Source of the DNA: Microbacterium sp. LWO14-1.2
GTDB taxonomy: Bacteria; Actinomycetota; Actinomycetes; Actinomycetales; Microbacteriaceae
Direction: 5' to 3'
DNA: 64,000 nucleotides
Assembly: GCF_038397715.1 (NCBI RefSeq)
Contig: NZ_CP151633.1
Coordinates: 3,410,001-3,474,000 of the forward strand
Below, in pieces: positions 21,701 through 29,478 of this stretch. The notes under the pieces were generated by a model that worked only from the letters and a program-made list of their open reading frames with translations, did no database searches and was not told the DNA's origin. A program made the translations under genes and the position numbers. Within the stretch, counting starts at the first letter, position 1, and every line of letters starts with the position of its first letter.

Positions 21701-22893
21701 CCGGAACGGATGACATGAACGACTTCGATCAGAGACTCGCCCCCGCGTTCTTCGACCGCACACAGGAGCGCGTCCGCACCATGATGGCGGAGGAGGGCTT
21801 CGACGCGTTCCTCACCGATCATCCCGAGGACATCGCCTACCTCACCGGGTTCTTCCACCACCCGTCCGAGCGTCCGGTCGCGGTGTGGGTGGAGGCGTCG
21901 GGGCGCACGGTGATGCTGCTCCCGGAGCTCGAGCGGGAGTACGCGGAGTCGCAGTCCGCCCGTGCGGAGCTCGTCGCCTTCTTCGAGTACCCGGGCGTCG
22001 TGGCGCCTTTCCAGGTGCTCGCCGACGCGGTCGCACCGCCTCGACGGGTGGGCTTCGCGTCGACCATGCCCTACGCCCGGCTCGCCGCGGCCCGCTCTGC
22101 GTTCGGCGGCGCCGACCTCGTGGATTCGGACCTCACGATCCGTGCACGCTACGTGAAGTTCCCGGAGGAGGTCGTACTGCACCGCGAGGCGGCCAGGATC
22201 ACCGACCGGATGCTGGACGCCGGCGTGCAGCTGGTGGTCGATGCCGTCGCCGCCGGGGGAGACCTTCCGACGGAGACCGAGCTGGAGCGGCACGTCACCG
22301 CCGCGGGCACCCGCCTCATGTACGCCGAGCACCGCAACGTCGTCGTGGCCTCGCTGCTCGCCGGCGGGTTGGTGTACTCCGGGCCCAACTCCGCGTTCCC
22401 GCACGGGCTGCCCTCGGTCAACAGGCTGCGTGAGGGCGATACGTTCATGCTGTCGCTCGGGTGCGCGGTGGGCGGGCGCTTCATCGAGGGGGAGCGCACC
22501 TTCGTGCTCGGCGAGCCGACGGCGGAGCAGCGCCGGTACCACGACACGATCCACGCCGCGCAGCAGCTCGGACGCGAGACGATCCGCGCCGGCATCGAGG
22601 GCCGGGAGGCGAACCGGCTCTGCCTCGACGTGATCCGCGATGCGGGCCTCGGCGAGTACATCCGTCACCGCCAGGGCCACGGTATCGGGCTGGGCATGCA
22701 CGAGGCGCCCTGGCTCGAGGACGGCGACGCGACGGTGCTGCAGGCCGGCATGGTCGTCTCCAACGAACCCGGCATCTACGTGCCGGGGCACGCGGGCTAC
22801 CGCATCAGCGACAGCATGCTCATCACCGACGACGGCGCGGAACCCCTCACCACGTTCCCGCGCGGGCTCGACGACTGCACGATCCCGCTCTGA
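21697..22893 (+). CDS. Creatinase-type M24 (pita-bread fold) hydrolase
   Basis: The 398-residue protein has the two-domain M24 layout: a creatinase N-terminal domain (residues ~15-150) and a catalytic domain (~160-390). Metal ligands expected of an aminopeptidase are not conserved: the first Asp is Ser253 (MLSLG), the second Asp is Glu264 (IEGERTF), and the last Glu is Ser371 (YRISDS). His328 (GHGIG) and Glu357 (SNEPGIY) remain. His236, Glu264 and Glu357 fall where creatinase has its metal-free His/Glu/Glu residues. A C-N hydrolase is therefore more likely than an Xaa-Pro peptidase. Start is ATG 21697 (ATGA overlap) or ATG 21715. Confidence 0.8.
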   Translation: MTGTDDMNDFDQRLAPAFFDRTQERVRTMMAEEGFDAFLTDHPEDIAYLTGFFHHPSERPVAVWVEASGRTVMLLPELEREYAESQSARAELVAFFEYPGVVAPFQVLADAVAPPRRVGFASTMPYARLAAARSAFGGADLVDSDLTIRARYVKFPEEVVLHREAARITDRMLDAGVQLVVDAVAAGGDLPTETELERHVTAAGTRLMYAEHRNVVVASLLAGGLVYSGPNSAFPHGLPSVNRLREGDTFMLSLGCAVGGRFIEGERTFVLGEPTAEQRRYHDTIHAAQQLGRETIRAGIEGREANRLCLDVIRDAGLGEYIRHRQGHGIGLGMHEAPWLEDGDATVLQAGMVVSNEPGIYVPGHAGYRISDSMLITDDGAEPLTTFPRGLDDCTIPL

Positions 22894-22939
22894 GCGCCGC
22901 CCCTCGCATCACACGACCACTCGAAGGAAGAGGAACACC

Positions 22940-23839
22940 ATGACCAGCACGCCCGAGGTCTCCCCGGAGTTCGCCGCAGCCACCACCGATCACCAGTGGG
23001 TCGAGATCAACGGCAACCACCTGGCCGTCGAGGTGCTCGGTCCGAAGGACGCCCCCGTGATCATCACGCATCACGGCGCCCCCGGCCTCGGGTCGCGCGC
23101 GGAGCCGCGCGCGAGCTTCGGACGCCTCGCCGACGAGTACCGGGTCGTCGTCTTCGACGCCCGGGGCAGCGGTCAGAGCGAGGGCAAAGGCACGTTCAGT
23201 CACGAGCAGTGGGCCGCCGACATCGACGGGCTGCGCGAGTGGATCGGCGCGGAGCGCATCGTCATGGCGGGCGGTTCGTACGGCGGATTCATGGCGATGG
23301 AGTACGCCCTGCGCTACCCCGACCGCGTGGCGGCCGTCGTGCTGCGCGACACCTCGCCCGACAACTCCAACGCGCACCTCGCACGCGAGAACGCGCTGGC
23401 GTCGGACCGCGTGAGCATCGACATGGAGAAGTTCGACCGCATCGACGTCGGTGAGGTCCGCGACAACGAGGACCTCAAGGACTGCTGGCGCGAGATCCTG
23501 CCGCTGTACGACTTCGTCTACGACCCGGATGCCGTCGAGCGGAAGGTGCAGGCGACGCCGTACCGCTACGAGGCTCACAACTACGCGTTCTCGGTGAACC
23601 TGCCGAACTACGACCTCAAGCCCCGCCTCCACGAGATATCGGTTCCGACACTCATCACCGTGGGGCGGACCGACTGGATCACGCCAGTATCGTGTAGCCA
23701 GACGATCGCCGATCTCATCCCGGACTCCGAGATGGTGGTGTTCGAGAAGTCGGGGCACTCCCCGCAGATCGAGGAGGCAGAGGCGTGGACGGACACGGTG
23801 CGCACCTTCCTGCACCGGGTGCACCCGCCGACGGCATGA
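22940..23839 (+). CDS. Alpha/beta hydrolase (proline iminopeptidase-like)
   Basis: The 299-residue hydrolase has the oxyanion motif HHGAPG, the nucleophile elbow GGSYGG (Ser113), acid Asp245 (GRTDWITP) and base His273 (SGHSPQ). The FDARGSGQS segment resembles proline iminopeptidases. The substrate is presumably a product of the imported solute (inference from context). AGGAAGAGGAA precedes the ATG. Its stop overlaps the Lrp gene start by 4 bp. Confidence 0.88.
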   Translation: MTSTPEVSPEFAAATTDHQWVEINGNHLAVEVLGPKDAPVIITHHGAPGLGSRAEPRASFGRLADEYRVVVFDARGSGQSEGKGTFSHEQWAADIDGLREWIGAERIVMAGGSYGGFMAMEYALRYPDRVAAVVLRDTSPDNSNAHLARENALASDRVSIDMEKFDRIDVGEVRDNEDLKDCWREILPLYDFVYDPDAVERKVQATPYRYEAHNYAFSVNLPNYDLKPRLHEISVPTLITVGRTDWITPVSCSQTIADLIPDSEMVVFEKSGHSPQIEEAEAWTDTVRTFLHRVHPPTA

Positions 23840-24858
23840 GCAGCGCCGCACTCGTGAGGGACGTCAGCGACCTCGACCGGCGCATCGTCGTCGCCCTGCA
23901 GCAGGACGGACGGGCCAGCTGGACCTCGATCGCCGAGTTCGCCGGAGCTTCGGTGTCGACCGTCACGCGCCGCGGGCAGCAGCTGCTCGCGGAGGGGATC
24001 GTTCGGGTCGGGATCGTGCCGACCCTCGGCAGCGAGGGGCACGTCGAGACCTTCTTCGTGCGGATCAACTGCACGCCGGGCTCGCAGCTCGGCGTCGCGG
24101 AGGCGCTGATCGGATCTCCGTACGTGCGTTTCGTCACCCTCGTCACGGGCAAGTTCGACGTCTTCGCCGAGGTCGTCATCCCGGGCGGCGCGGCGCACTA
24201 CGCCCACGTGCTCTCCGACCTGCAGGCGATCCCCGGCGTCGAGCGGTGGCGCAGCGATCTCGTGGTGCACACCTACAAGGTGAGCTTCGACTGGGGCCGC
24301 CAGCTGTACGACTCCCATGCGGAGGCCGCGACGGATCCGCAGTCGTACATGCCTGCGCCGAACACCTGCGACCCGACGCACTTCGACGACGCGGACCGCG
24401 CCATCGTCCGCGAGCTGAGCGAGAACGGCCGGGCGTCGTTCCTGTCGATCGCCGCGAAGCTCGACATGAACGAGAGCAGCGTGCGTCGGCGGTACGAGCG
24501 GATGCGGGCGGCGGGGTGCCTCACGACCGTGACGATGGTCCCGGCATCGGCCCTGGGCATGAGCGCGGAGACGCTGCTGATGTTGCGGGTGGAGCCGTCA
24601 CGGCTCGCGTCGGTCGCCAAGACGCTTTCGCAGCACGTGTCGGTGCGGTTCCTCGCGGCGGCGCTCGAGGAGAACTCGCTCTACTGCGAGATCATCCTCC
24701 CCAGCACCGAGACGCTGCACGACTTCCTCACCGGCACGATCGCGCACCTGAAGGGCGTCCGCGGCTGGAACGCCGCCATGGAGCTGGTGTTCATGAAGCG
24801 CGGGTTCATCGAGACGCCGTGGTGGCGCGCGCAGGTGGCGTCGGCCGGGGCGGGCTGA
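23836..24858 (+). CDS. Double-module Lrp/AsnC family regulator
   Basis: The 340-residue protein is two Lrp units in tandem. Each has an N-terminal winged HTH (LDRRIVVALQQDGRASWTSIAEFAG near residue 12 and ADRAIVRELSENGRASFLSIAAKL near 180) and a RAM-like ligand-binding domain. A single Lrp is about 150 residues. The coupled position at the operon end makes it the likely local regulator, sensing an amino acid or a breakdown product; the inverted repeat at 16842-16867 is a candidate site. Confidence 0.88.
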   Translation: MSSAALVRDVSDLDRRIVVALQQDGRASWTSIAEFAGASVSTVTRRGQQLLAEGIVRVGIVPTLGSEGHVETFFVRINCTPGSQLGVAEALIGSPYVRFVTLVTGKFDVFAEVVIPGGAAHYAHVLSDLQAIPGVERWRSDLVVHTYKVSFDWGRQLYDSHAEAATDPQSYMPAPNTCDPTHFDDADRAIVRELSENGRASFLSIAAKLDMNESSVRRRYERMRAAGCLTTVTMVPASALGMSAETLLMLRVEPSRLASVAKTLSQHVSVRFLAAALEENSLYCEIILPSTETLHDFLTGTIAHLKGVRGWNAAMELVFMKRGFIETPWWRAQVASAGAG

Positions 24859-24868
24859 GCCGGCCCGA

Positions 24869-24892
24869 GAGCACCGGCTCAGCCCGGTGCTC
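24869..24892. terminator. Hairpin between convergent genes
   Basis: Nine-bp arms (24869-24877 and 24884-24892) with a 6-nt loop lie just after the Lrp gene. The right arm touches the stop codon of the small minus-strand gene. Confidence 0.5.
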
Positions 24893-25064
24893 AGTCGCCC
24901 TCGGCCGCGATGCGGTCGGCGTCGGCGCTGTCGATGAGCTCGGGGTTCGCGTCCGGATCGAGCTCACGCTCACCGTCGACCTCGCGGATCGGCTCCTCCG
25001 CGGACTCGTCGCCGTCGCCGAGCGGCGGGACCGGAGGGATCGGGGGCGGGGGATTGCTGGACAT
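24891..25064 (-). CDS. Small acidic Pro-rich protein
   Basis: This 57-residue frame encodes a Pro-rich start (MSSNPPPPIPPVPPLG) and an acidic tail ending DRIAAEGD. GAGGAG about 7 nt upstream of the ATG and family-typical codon use support a real gene. No domain is recognised; it is probably disordered and cytoplasmic. It is separated by a hairpin from the AI-2E gene upstream, so it may have its own promoter. Confidence 0.6.
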   Translation of the reverse strand: MSSNPPPPIPPVPPLGDGDESAEEPIREVDGERELDPDANPELIDSADADRIAAEGD

Positions 25065-25111
25065 GAGCTGCTCCTCTCGTCGTGGTGACTGTCACGGTAC
25101 GGCGAGAAGTG

Positions 25112-25143
25112 GACGCCCGGGAGTCGGTTGACTCCCGGGCGTC
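25112..25143. terminator. Terminator after the AI-2E family gene
   Basis: Perfect 14-bp arms (25112-25125 and 25130-25143) with a GGTT loop lie 20 nt past the AI-2E family stop. There is no T-tract. Confidence 0.7.
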
Positions 25144-25163
25144 GCAGGGCTAGGACGCGGTGG

Positions 25164-26294
25164 TCAGACGGTCTCGGGGCGCTTCTTGCGGAACGGGCGG
25201 GCGGGGGTGTGCGGGCCGTCCCACACGGTGATGATCCCCCAGGCGACCGCGGCGATCGGCACCGACAGGACAGCGCCGACGATCCCGCCGAGGATCGTGC
25301 CCGTCGTCAGAGCGAGCAGGATGACGAGCGCGTGCAGCTTGAGCGAGCGCGCCATCACGACCGGCTGCAGGAAGTTGCCCTCGAGCTGGTTCACGAGCAC
25401 GACGATGCCGATCACGATGAGGGCCGCGACGGGTCCGTGCGTCACGAGGGCGACGAGAGCGGCCAGGATGCCGGCTGTGGTCGCCCCGACGAGGGGGATG
25501 AACGCGGTGAGGAAGACGATGACCGCCAGGGGGATGGCGAGCGGGATCTGCAGGATCGCCAGACCGATGCCGATTCCCAGCGCGTCTGCGGCCGCGACGA
25601 TCGAGGTGCCGCGGACGTAGCCGCCGAAGACGTCCACCGTCTTGTCGCCGATGCGGCGGGCTCGCTCGTAGCTCTCGCCCATGAAGGGACGCAGCAGGAA
25701 CTCCCAGATGCGCGGGCCGTCTTTCAGGAAGAAGAACAGCACGACGATCATGAGCGCGAGCCCGGTGAAGAAGCTCGCGGTCGCCGAGACCCCGGCGAGG
25801 GCGCCCTGACCGAAGGACGCGCTCGTGAGGAAGTCGCCGGCGCTGGCCCAGACCTCGTCGAGGTCGATCGACGCGAAGTCGAAGGGGAGGGTGTCGAGCC
25901 ACGCCGTGACCTGCGAGATCCCGTCGGAGGCCGAGTCGACGAGATCGTCCCACTGCGACCGGACCGTCAGCACGATCACCCAGACCACCCCGCCGAGGAC
26001 CACGATGATGCCGATCAGGGCGATCCACGTCGCGAGGATCGACGGCATCCCTCGTCGCCTCATGAGGGCGACCAGGGGGTGGATGGCGCTCGCGAGGATG
26101 AGCGCGATGGTGACCGGGATGAACACGAGCGACAGCTGCGTGATGACGAGCACTCCGACGGCGACGAGTGCGAGCACGGCGAGGGTCTGCAGGCTGCGCG
26201 TCGCCGCGAGGCCCCATCCTCGGGCCCAGAGGCTGCCCGCGTCCGGTGTCGTCGAGTCCGCTGTCGTCGGCTCCGGTCGTCGGAACAGTCCCAT
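25164..26294 (-). CDS. AI-2E family (TqsA/PerM-like) membrane transporter
   Basis: The ~376-residue protein has about eight helices in the TqsA/PerM arrangement: a helix pair near the N-terminus, a soluble middle (SQWDDLVDSASDGISQVTAWL), the FFFLKDGPRIWEFL segment, and a C-terminal bundle with AFIPLVGATTAGI and QLEGNFLQPVVMARSLKLH. Family members export AI-2 or act as ion antiporters, so the substrate cannot be set from sequence. ATG 26294 follows GTG 26297; GGAGG fits either. Confidence 0.88.
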   Translation of the reverse strand: MGLFRRPEPTTADSTTPDAGSLWARGWGLAATRSLQTLAVLALVAVGVLVITQLSLVFIPVTIALILASAIHPLVALMRRRGMPSILATWIALIGIIVVLGGVVWVIVLTVRSQWDDLVDSASDGISQVTAWLDTLPFDFASIDLDEVWASAGDFLTSASFGQGALAGVSATASFFTGLALMIVVLFFFLKDGPRIWEFLLRPFMGESYERARRIGDKTVDVFGGYVRGTSIVAAADALGIGIGLAILQIPLAIPLAVIVFLTAFIPLVGATTAGILAALVALVTHGPVAALIVIGIVVLVNQLEGNFLQPVVMARSLKLHALVILLALTTGTILGGIVGAVLSVPIAAVAWGIITVWDGPHTPARPFRKKRPETV

Positions 26295-26350
26295 CACGTG
26301 CGCCTCCCGCTGTCCGCGCCGACGCCGGAATGACGAACGATCGCCCCGTC

Positions 26351-26379
26351 TTTCTATCCAGGCCCGCCGCCGATAGCAA
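26351..26379 (-). promoter_or_regulatory. Promoter of the AI-2E family gene
   Basis: On the minus strand TTGCTA (26379-26374), a 17-nt spacer and TAGAAA (26356-26351) give a leader of about 50 nt. Confidence 0.55.
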
Positions 26380-26457
26380 GCCCCTGGCGCGCGGGTCGCG
26401 GAAGCCGCACGATTCTTCTATGCCGCCAGCGAGGCGGCGGGAGAGGACGACACACAT

Positions 26458-26946
26458 ATGACCGACCAGACCCCCACCCAGCGCGTCGCAGAGCTCATCA
26501 AGGACTTCCGCTTCGCCATGCTCACGACACGCAACGCGGAAGACCGGCTCGTCGCCCACCCGCTGACGGTGCAGGAGGCCGAGTTCGACGGGGATCTGTG
26601 GTTCCTCGTCGCGAAGGGCGCCACGTTCGTCACCGACCTGCGCGCGGACGACCGCGTCGGTGTCTCCCTGAGCTCCAACGACTCCTGGGTCTCCCTGTCG
26701 GGGCGTGCGGAACTCGTCGACGACCGGGCGAAGATCAAGGAGCTGTGGAGCCCCACGGTCGAGGCGTGGTTCACCGACGGACCCGACGACCCCGAGGTCG
26801 GTCTGCTGAAGTTCACCGCCGAGACCGCCGAGTACTGGGACAGCCCCGGCGGCAAGCTGGCCTCGCTGTTCAGCTTCGTGAAGTCGAAGGTCACCGGCGA
26901 GCAGTACGACGCCGAGAACGAGACGGTCCGTCTGCCCGAGCGTTGA
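26458..26946 (+). CDS. Pyridoxamine 5'-phosphate oxidase-like (general stress protein 26) flavoprotein
   Basis: The 162-residue split-barrel protein begins with VAELIKDFRFAMLTTRN and continues with LVAHPLTVQ, DLWFLVAKGATFVTDL and VSLSGRAELVDD. It then has the KELWSPTVEAWFTDGPDDPEVGLLKF segment (residues ~97-122) typical of the GSP26 subgroup, which binds FMN or F420. It is a stress-linked oxidoreductase of unknown substrate. GAGAGGA precedes the ATG. A small hairpin (26422-26438) sits directly upstream of that site and could affect initiation. Confidence 0.85.
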   Translation: MTDQTPTQRVAELIKDFRFAMLTTRNAEDRLVAHPLTVQEAEFDGDLWFLVAKGATFVTDLRADDRVGVSLSSNDSWVSLSGRAELVDDRAKIKELWSPTVEAWFTDGPDDPEVGLLKFTAETAEYWDSPGGKLASLFSFVKSKVTGEQYDAENETVRLPER

Positions 26947-26952
26947 GCGTCG

Positions 26953-26980
26953 GGCGCCGCATCCTGTCGGGTGCGGCGCC
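26953..26980. terminator. Terminator between PNPOx-like gene and DUF2238-like gene
   Basis: Near-perfect 12-bp arms (one G-T wobble) around a short loop lie between convergent genes. Confidence 0.65.
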
Positions 26981-26982
26981 GC

Positions 26983-27606
26983 TCAGCGCGACAGCGGCAG
27001 GGTCTCAGCGACCCTCGGTGAGCGCCGCCCCACCGGGACGAGCGCGAGGAGGACGCCCGCTGCGACACCGCCGAGCCCGCCCATGACCATGTCGCCGATC
27101 GTATCCTGATAGGTGACGAAGATGTCGTCGCTGAGATACCTCCAGCCGAGCCACTCCATCATCTCCCACACCGCGCTGATCGCGAGCGCCACCAGCGGCA
27201 CGAGAACGACCGGGGTGCGTCGGCGCAGCGGGGGCCCGCTCCCGTCGACCGCCGCCACCAGGGGGACGACGCCCGTCCGCGTGAGGATGACCGCGGCGAT
27301 GACCGCCAGCACGGCCGTGCAGAGGAAGTGCAGCACGAGATCCCAGCCGGTGACGGTGCGGTAGAGATCGAAGACGTTGCTCCATGCCGCGACGAGCACC
27401 GTCGCGCAGGCGGTGACGTCGAACCAGGCGGCGAGGCCCAGCATCCGGGGGAGCATGAGCGCGGGCAGCGCGAGCGCGGCGATCCCGGCATCCGTGGGTT
27501 TCAGCCAGATCGCGGCGGCGATCACCCCGAGCACGCCGATCACGCGCAGTACGTCGGCGAGCCAGTCGCCGAGCGTCGCCGGCGGTCGCAGGAAGTCGTG
27601 CTTCAT
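26983..27606 (-). CDS. DUF2238-like integral membrane protein
   Basis: The 207-residue protein has about six hydrophobic segments. The C-terminal part, ISAVWEMMEWLGWRYL followed by YQDTIGDMVMGGLGGVAAG, resembles the conserved WE..E / QDTIGDM pattern of the YjdF/DUF2238 family. Function is unknown. Its start overlaps the EEP gene stop by 4 bp, so it is the third gene of the GT2-EEP operon. Confidence 0.7.
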   Translation of the reverse strand: MKHDFLRPPATLGDWLADVLRVIGVLGVIAAAIWLKPTDAGIAALALPALMLPRMLGLAAWFDVTACATVLVAAWSNVFDLYRTVTGWDLVLHFLCTAVLAVIAAVILTRTGVVPLVAAVDGSGPPLRRRTPVVLVPLVALAISAVWEMMEWLGWRYLSDDIFVTYQDTIGDMVMGGLGGVAAGVLLALVPVGRRSPRVAETLPLSR

Positions 27607-28463
27607 GCTGTTCCTCCGATGCGCAGGATGGCGTGCACGGCCAGGTGATCGGACGGGGAGACTCCCGCGAAGCGCCGAGAGTCGACGGCCGTCGATCGCA
27701 CGTCGATGTCAGATGTGGTGAGGATCCCGTCGATCCGTCTCGCTCCGGTCCGTGGCCGCCGGTAGTTCGCGTGGGTGCCCCATTCCGGTGTGCGCCGGGT
27801 GTGCGCGGCCGTCCAGGCGTCGACGAGCAGCCCGTCGTCGAGCATCCGCCGCAGGGTCTTCGAGCGGGGGCCGGCGTTGAAGTCCCCGAGCACGATCGTC
27901 GGCAGCGCCCGGTCTCGGACCAGGGTATGGATGCGGTCGACGGACCGGTCCCGAGAGCGGGCGGACAGCGGATCGAGGTGCGCGTTGATCGCCAGGAGCA
28001 CCGACCCCGTGCGGCGGTCCTCGAACTCGGCCCACACGAGGATCCGCGGGAACGGGGTTCCCCGGTCCCGGGATCCCGCACGGTCCGGCTCGTCGGACAC
28101 CGCCTCCTGCTTCCAGGTCCGCACGGTCAGTCGGGTGCTGTCGTACAGCAGGGGAGTGCCCTCGCCGCGCCCCTCGGGCCCGCGCCCGCGACCGAGGCTG
28201 CGATAGGCGTCGCCCAGGGCGCCGCGGACGGTCGGCATGGCTCGCGGCAGCGCCTCTTGGAGGGCGAGCACGGCGGGACGGCTCGTGCGCAGCAGCGCTG
28301 AGACCGCCGGAGCTCTCGTGCTCCACCGATCCGCCCGCCGCTGCAGGACGCCGTCCGTCGGCCGGCGGAGATTGAAGGTCATCACGTGCAGATCGTCGGG
28401 ATCGATCAGTTCCACCGGCGTCTCGGCCGTCTTCGAGGGGGTCGCTGGACCGGATGCCGTCAT
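27603..28463 (-). CDS. Endonuclease/exonuclease/phosphatase family protein
   Basis: The 286-residue metal-dependent hydrolase of the DNase I-like fold has motifs MTFNLR (metal Asn), ALQEALP (metal Glu), INAHLDP, the catalytic VLGDFNAGP and the terminal SPSDHLAVH. There is no signal peptide or helix. The substrate could be a nucleic acid, phospholipid or sugar phosphate. It is coupled by 4-bp overlaps with genes on both sides. Confidence 0.87.
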   Translation of the reverse strand: MTASGPATPSKTAETPVELIDPDDLHVMTFNLRRPTDGVLQRRADRWSTRAPAVSALLRTSRPAVLALQEALPRAMPTVRGALGDAYRSLGRGRGPEGRGEGTPLLYDSTRLTVRTWKQEAVSDEPDRAGSRDRGTPFPRILVWAEFEDRRTGSVLLAINAHLDPLSARSRDRSVDRIHTLVRDRALPTIVLGDFNAGPRSKTLRRMLDDGLLVDAWTAAHTRRTPEWGTHANYRRPRTGARRIDGILTTSDIDVRSTAVDSRRFAGVSPSDHLAVHAILRIGGTA

Positions 28464-29272
28464 GCGGCGATCCCCGCCGATGCGCGGACGGGCGTCGTGC
28501 GGCGACGCCGTGCGACGAGACGACGGCGTGCGACGAGACGGCGCCAGCGACGCGGAGGGAAGTCCTCGGGCCAGTGCAGCAGCACGCTCCGGAACCCTCG
28601 ATGCACGCGACGCCCGAAGGCACCCTGGGTCAGGGGTCGCATCGACATGCCCATCGACGACCCGGGCAGTCGGGCGATCGTGAACGCGTCGCCCAGGTGG
28701 AAGGCGAGGTCGAGGTCGTCATGCACCTCGGCGTCTTCGCGGTGCACGTCGTCCTTGACCTGCTCCCAGGCCGAACGGCGGAAGGCGAGGTTCGATCCGA
28801 AGAGCGGCAGATGCCCCAGCGCCATTCCCGTCATCGCCGCGTACGCGCCGAGATAGAGCAGCGCGAGCGGTGCGCGGAGAGCGCGCGGACCGTCGGTGAA
28901 GTGCGCGCGTCCCGTGAACGCCGCGACCTGCTCGGCGTGCGAGAAGGCGTCGCGCACTTCCGCGACCCACGTCGGCGCCGGCACGCAATCGGCGTCCAGG
29001 CGCAGCACGAGGTCTCCCCGTGCGGCGTCGTAGCCGGTCGACGCGGCGGCGGGGATGCCGGGTACGGGGCACGGGATGACGCGGGCGCCCGCAGCGCGCG
29101 CGACGGCCGCCGAGTCGTCGGTCGAGCCGTTGTCGACGACGATCACCTCGTCGGGCGGAACGGTCTGCCCGGCGAGCGCGTCGAGGCAGCGGGCGAGCAG
29201 CCGGGCATCGTCCTTGACCGGGATGACCACCGAGGTTCGGAGGTGCCCCGCATCGACCGACAGCTCCGGCAT
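28460..29272 (-). CDS. Glycosyltransferase family 2
   Basis: The 270-residue GT-A protein has TSVVIPVKDDARLLARCLDAL, DEVIVVDNGSTDDS and LRLDADCVPAPTW (DxD metal site), followed by a hydrophobic stretch near residue 145. The C-terminus is very basic (RRRLVARRRR), encoded by a short duplicated segment. GGGAGG is 7 nt before the ATG at 29272; an in-frame ATG at 29287 lacks one. It is the first gene of the operon and probably works on a lipid- or surface-linked glycan. Confidence 0.88.
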   Translation of the reverse strand: MPELSVDAGHLRTSVVIPVKDDARLLARCLDALAGQTVPPDEVIVVDNGSTDDSAAVARAAGARVIPCPVPGIPAAASTGYDAARGDLVLRLDADCVPAPTWVAEVRDAFSHAEQVAAFTGRAHFTDGPRALRAPLALLYLGAYAAMTGMALGHLPLFGSNLAFRRSAWEQVKDDVHREDAEVHDDLDLAFHLGDAFTIARLPGSSMGMSMRPLTQGAFGRRVHRGFRSVLLHWPEDFPPRRWRRLVARRRLVARRRRTTPVRASAGIAA

Positions 29273-29296
29273 CCGTGCGCCTCCCATGACGTCACC

Positions 29297-29316
29297 GCAC
29301 GGACGTCCGTCCGTGC
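29297..29316. promoter_or_regulatory. Palindrome upstream of the GT2 operon
   Basis: Perfect 9-bp arms (29297-29305 and 29308-29316) with a 2-nt centre lie 25 nt before the GT2 ATG and just downstream of a possible minus-strand -10 (TAGGGT). Placement fits a repressor site at the start point. Confidence 0.45.
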
Positions 29317-29385
29317 TCTTCTTCCACCCTACGGAGGGCAGGGAAGGGACGTGGCCGGGTTGACGACGGTGCGGCGCCCCGCTAG

Positions 29386-29412
29386 CTGTTCTTCCCCGGG
29401 ACGTTGTGATCG
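29386..29412. repeat. Left terminal inverted repeat of the IS
   Basis: It matches the inverted complement of 30450-30476 at 23 of 27 positions; mismatches fall at positions 10, 15, 17 and 25. Confidence 0.8.
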
Positions 29413-29478
29413 TTTGATGTAGCGAAGACCTCCGGGACGATGTGGGTACCACCCTCACTTCGTTCACCGGAGGTCTTC

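Noticed and set aside
29376..29385. Target-site duplication of the IS element
   Set aside because: The bases left of the element (ending GCTAG) and right of it (CCAGC) do not match at any plausible length.
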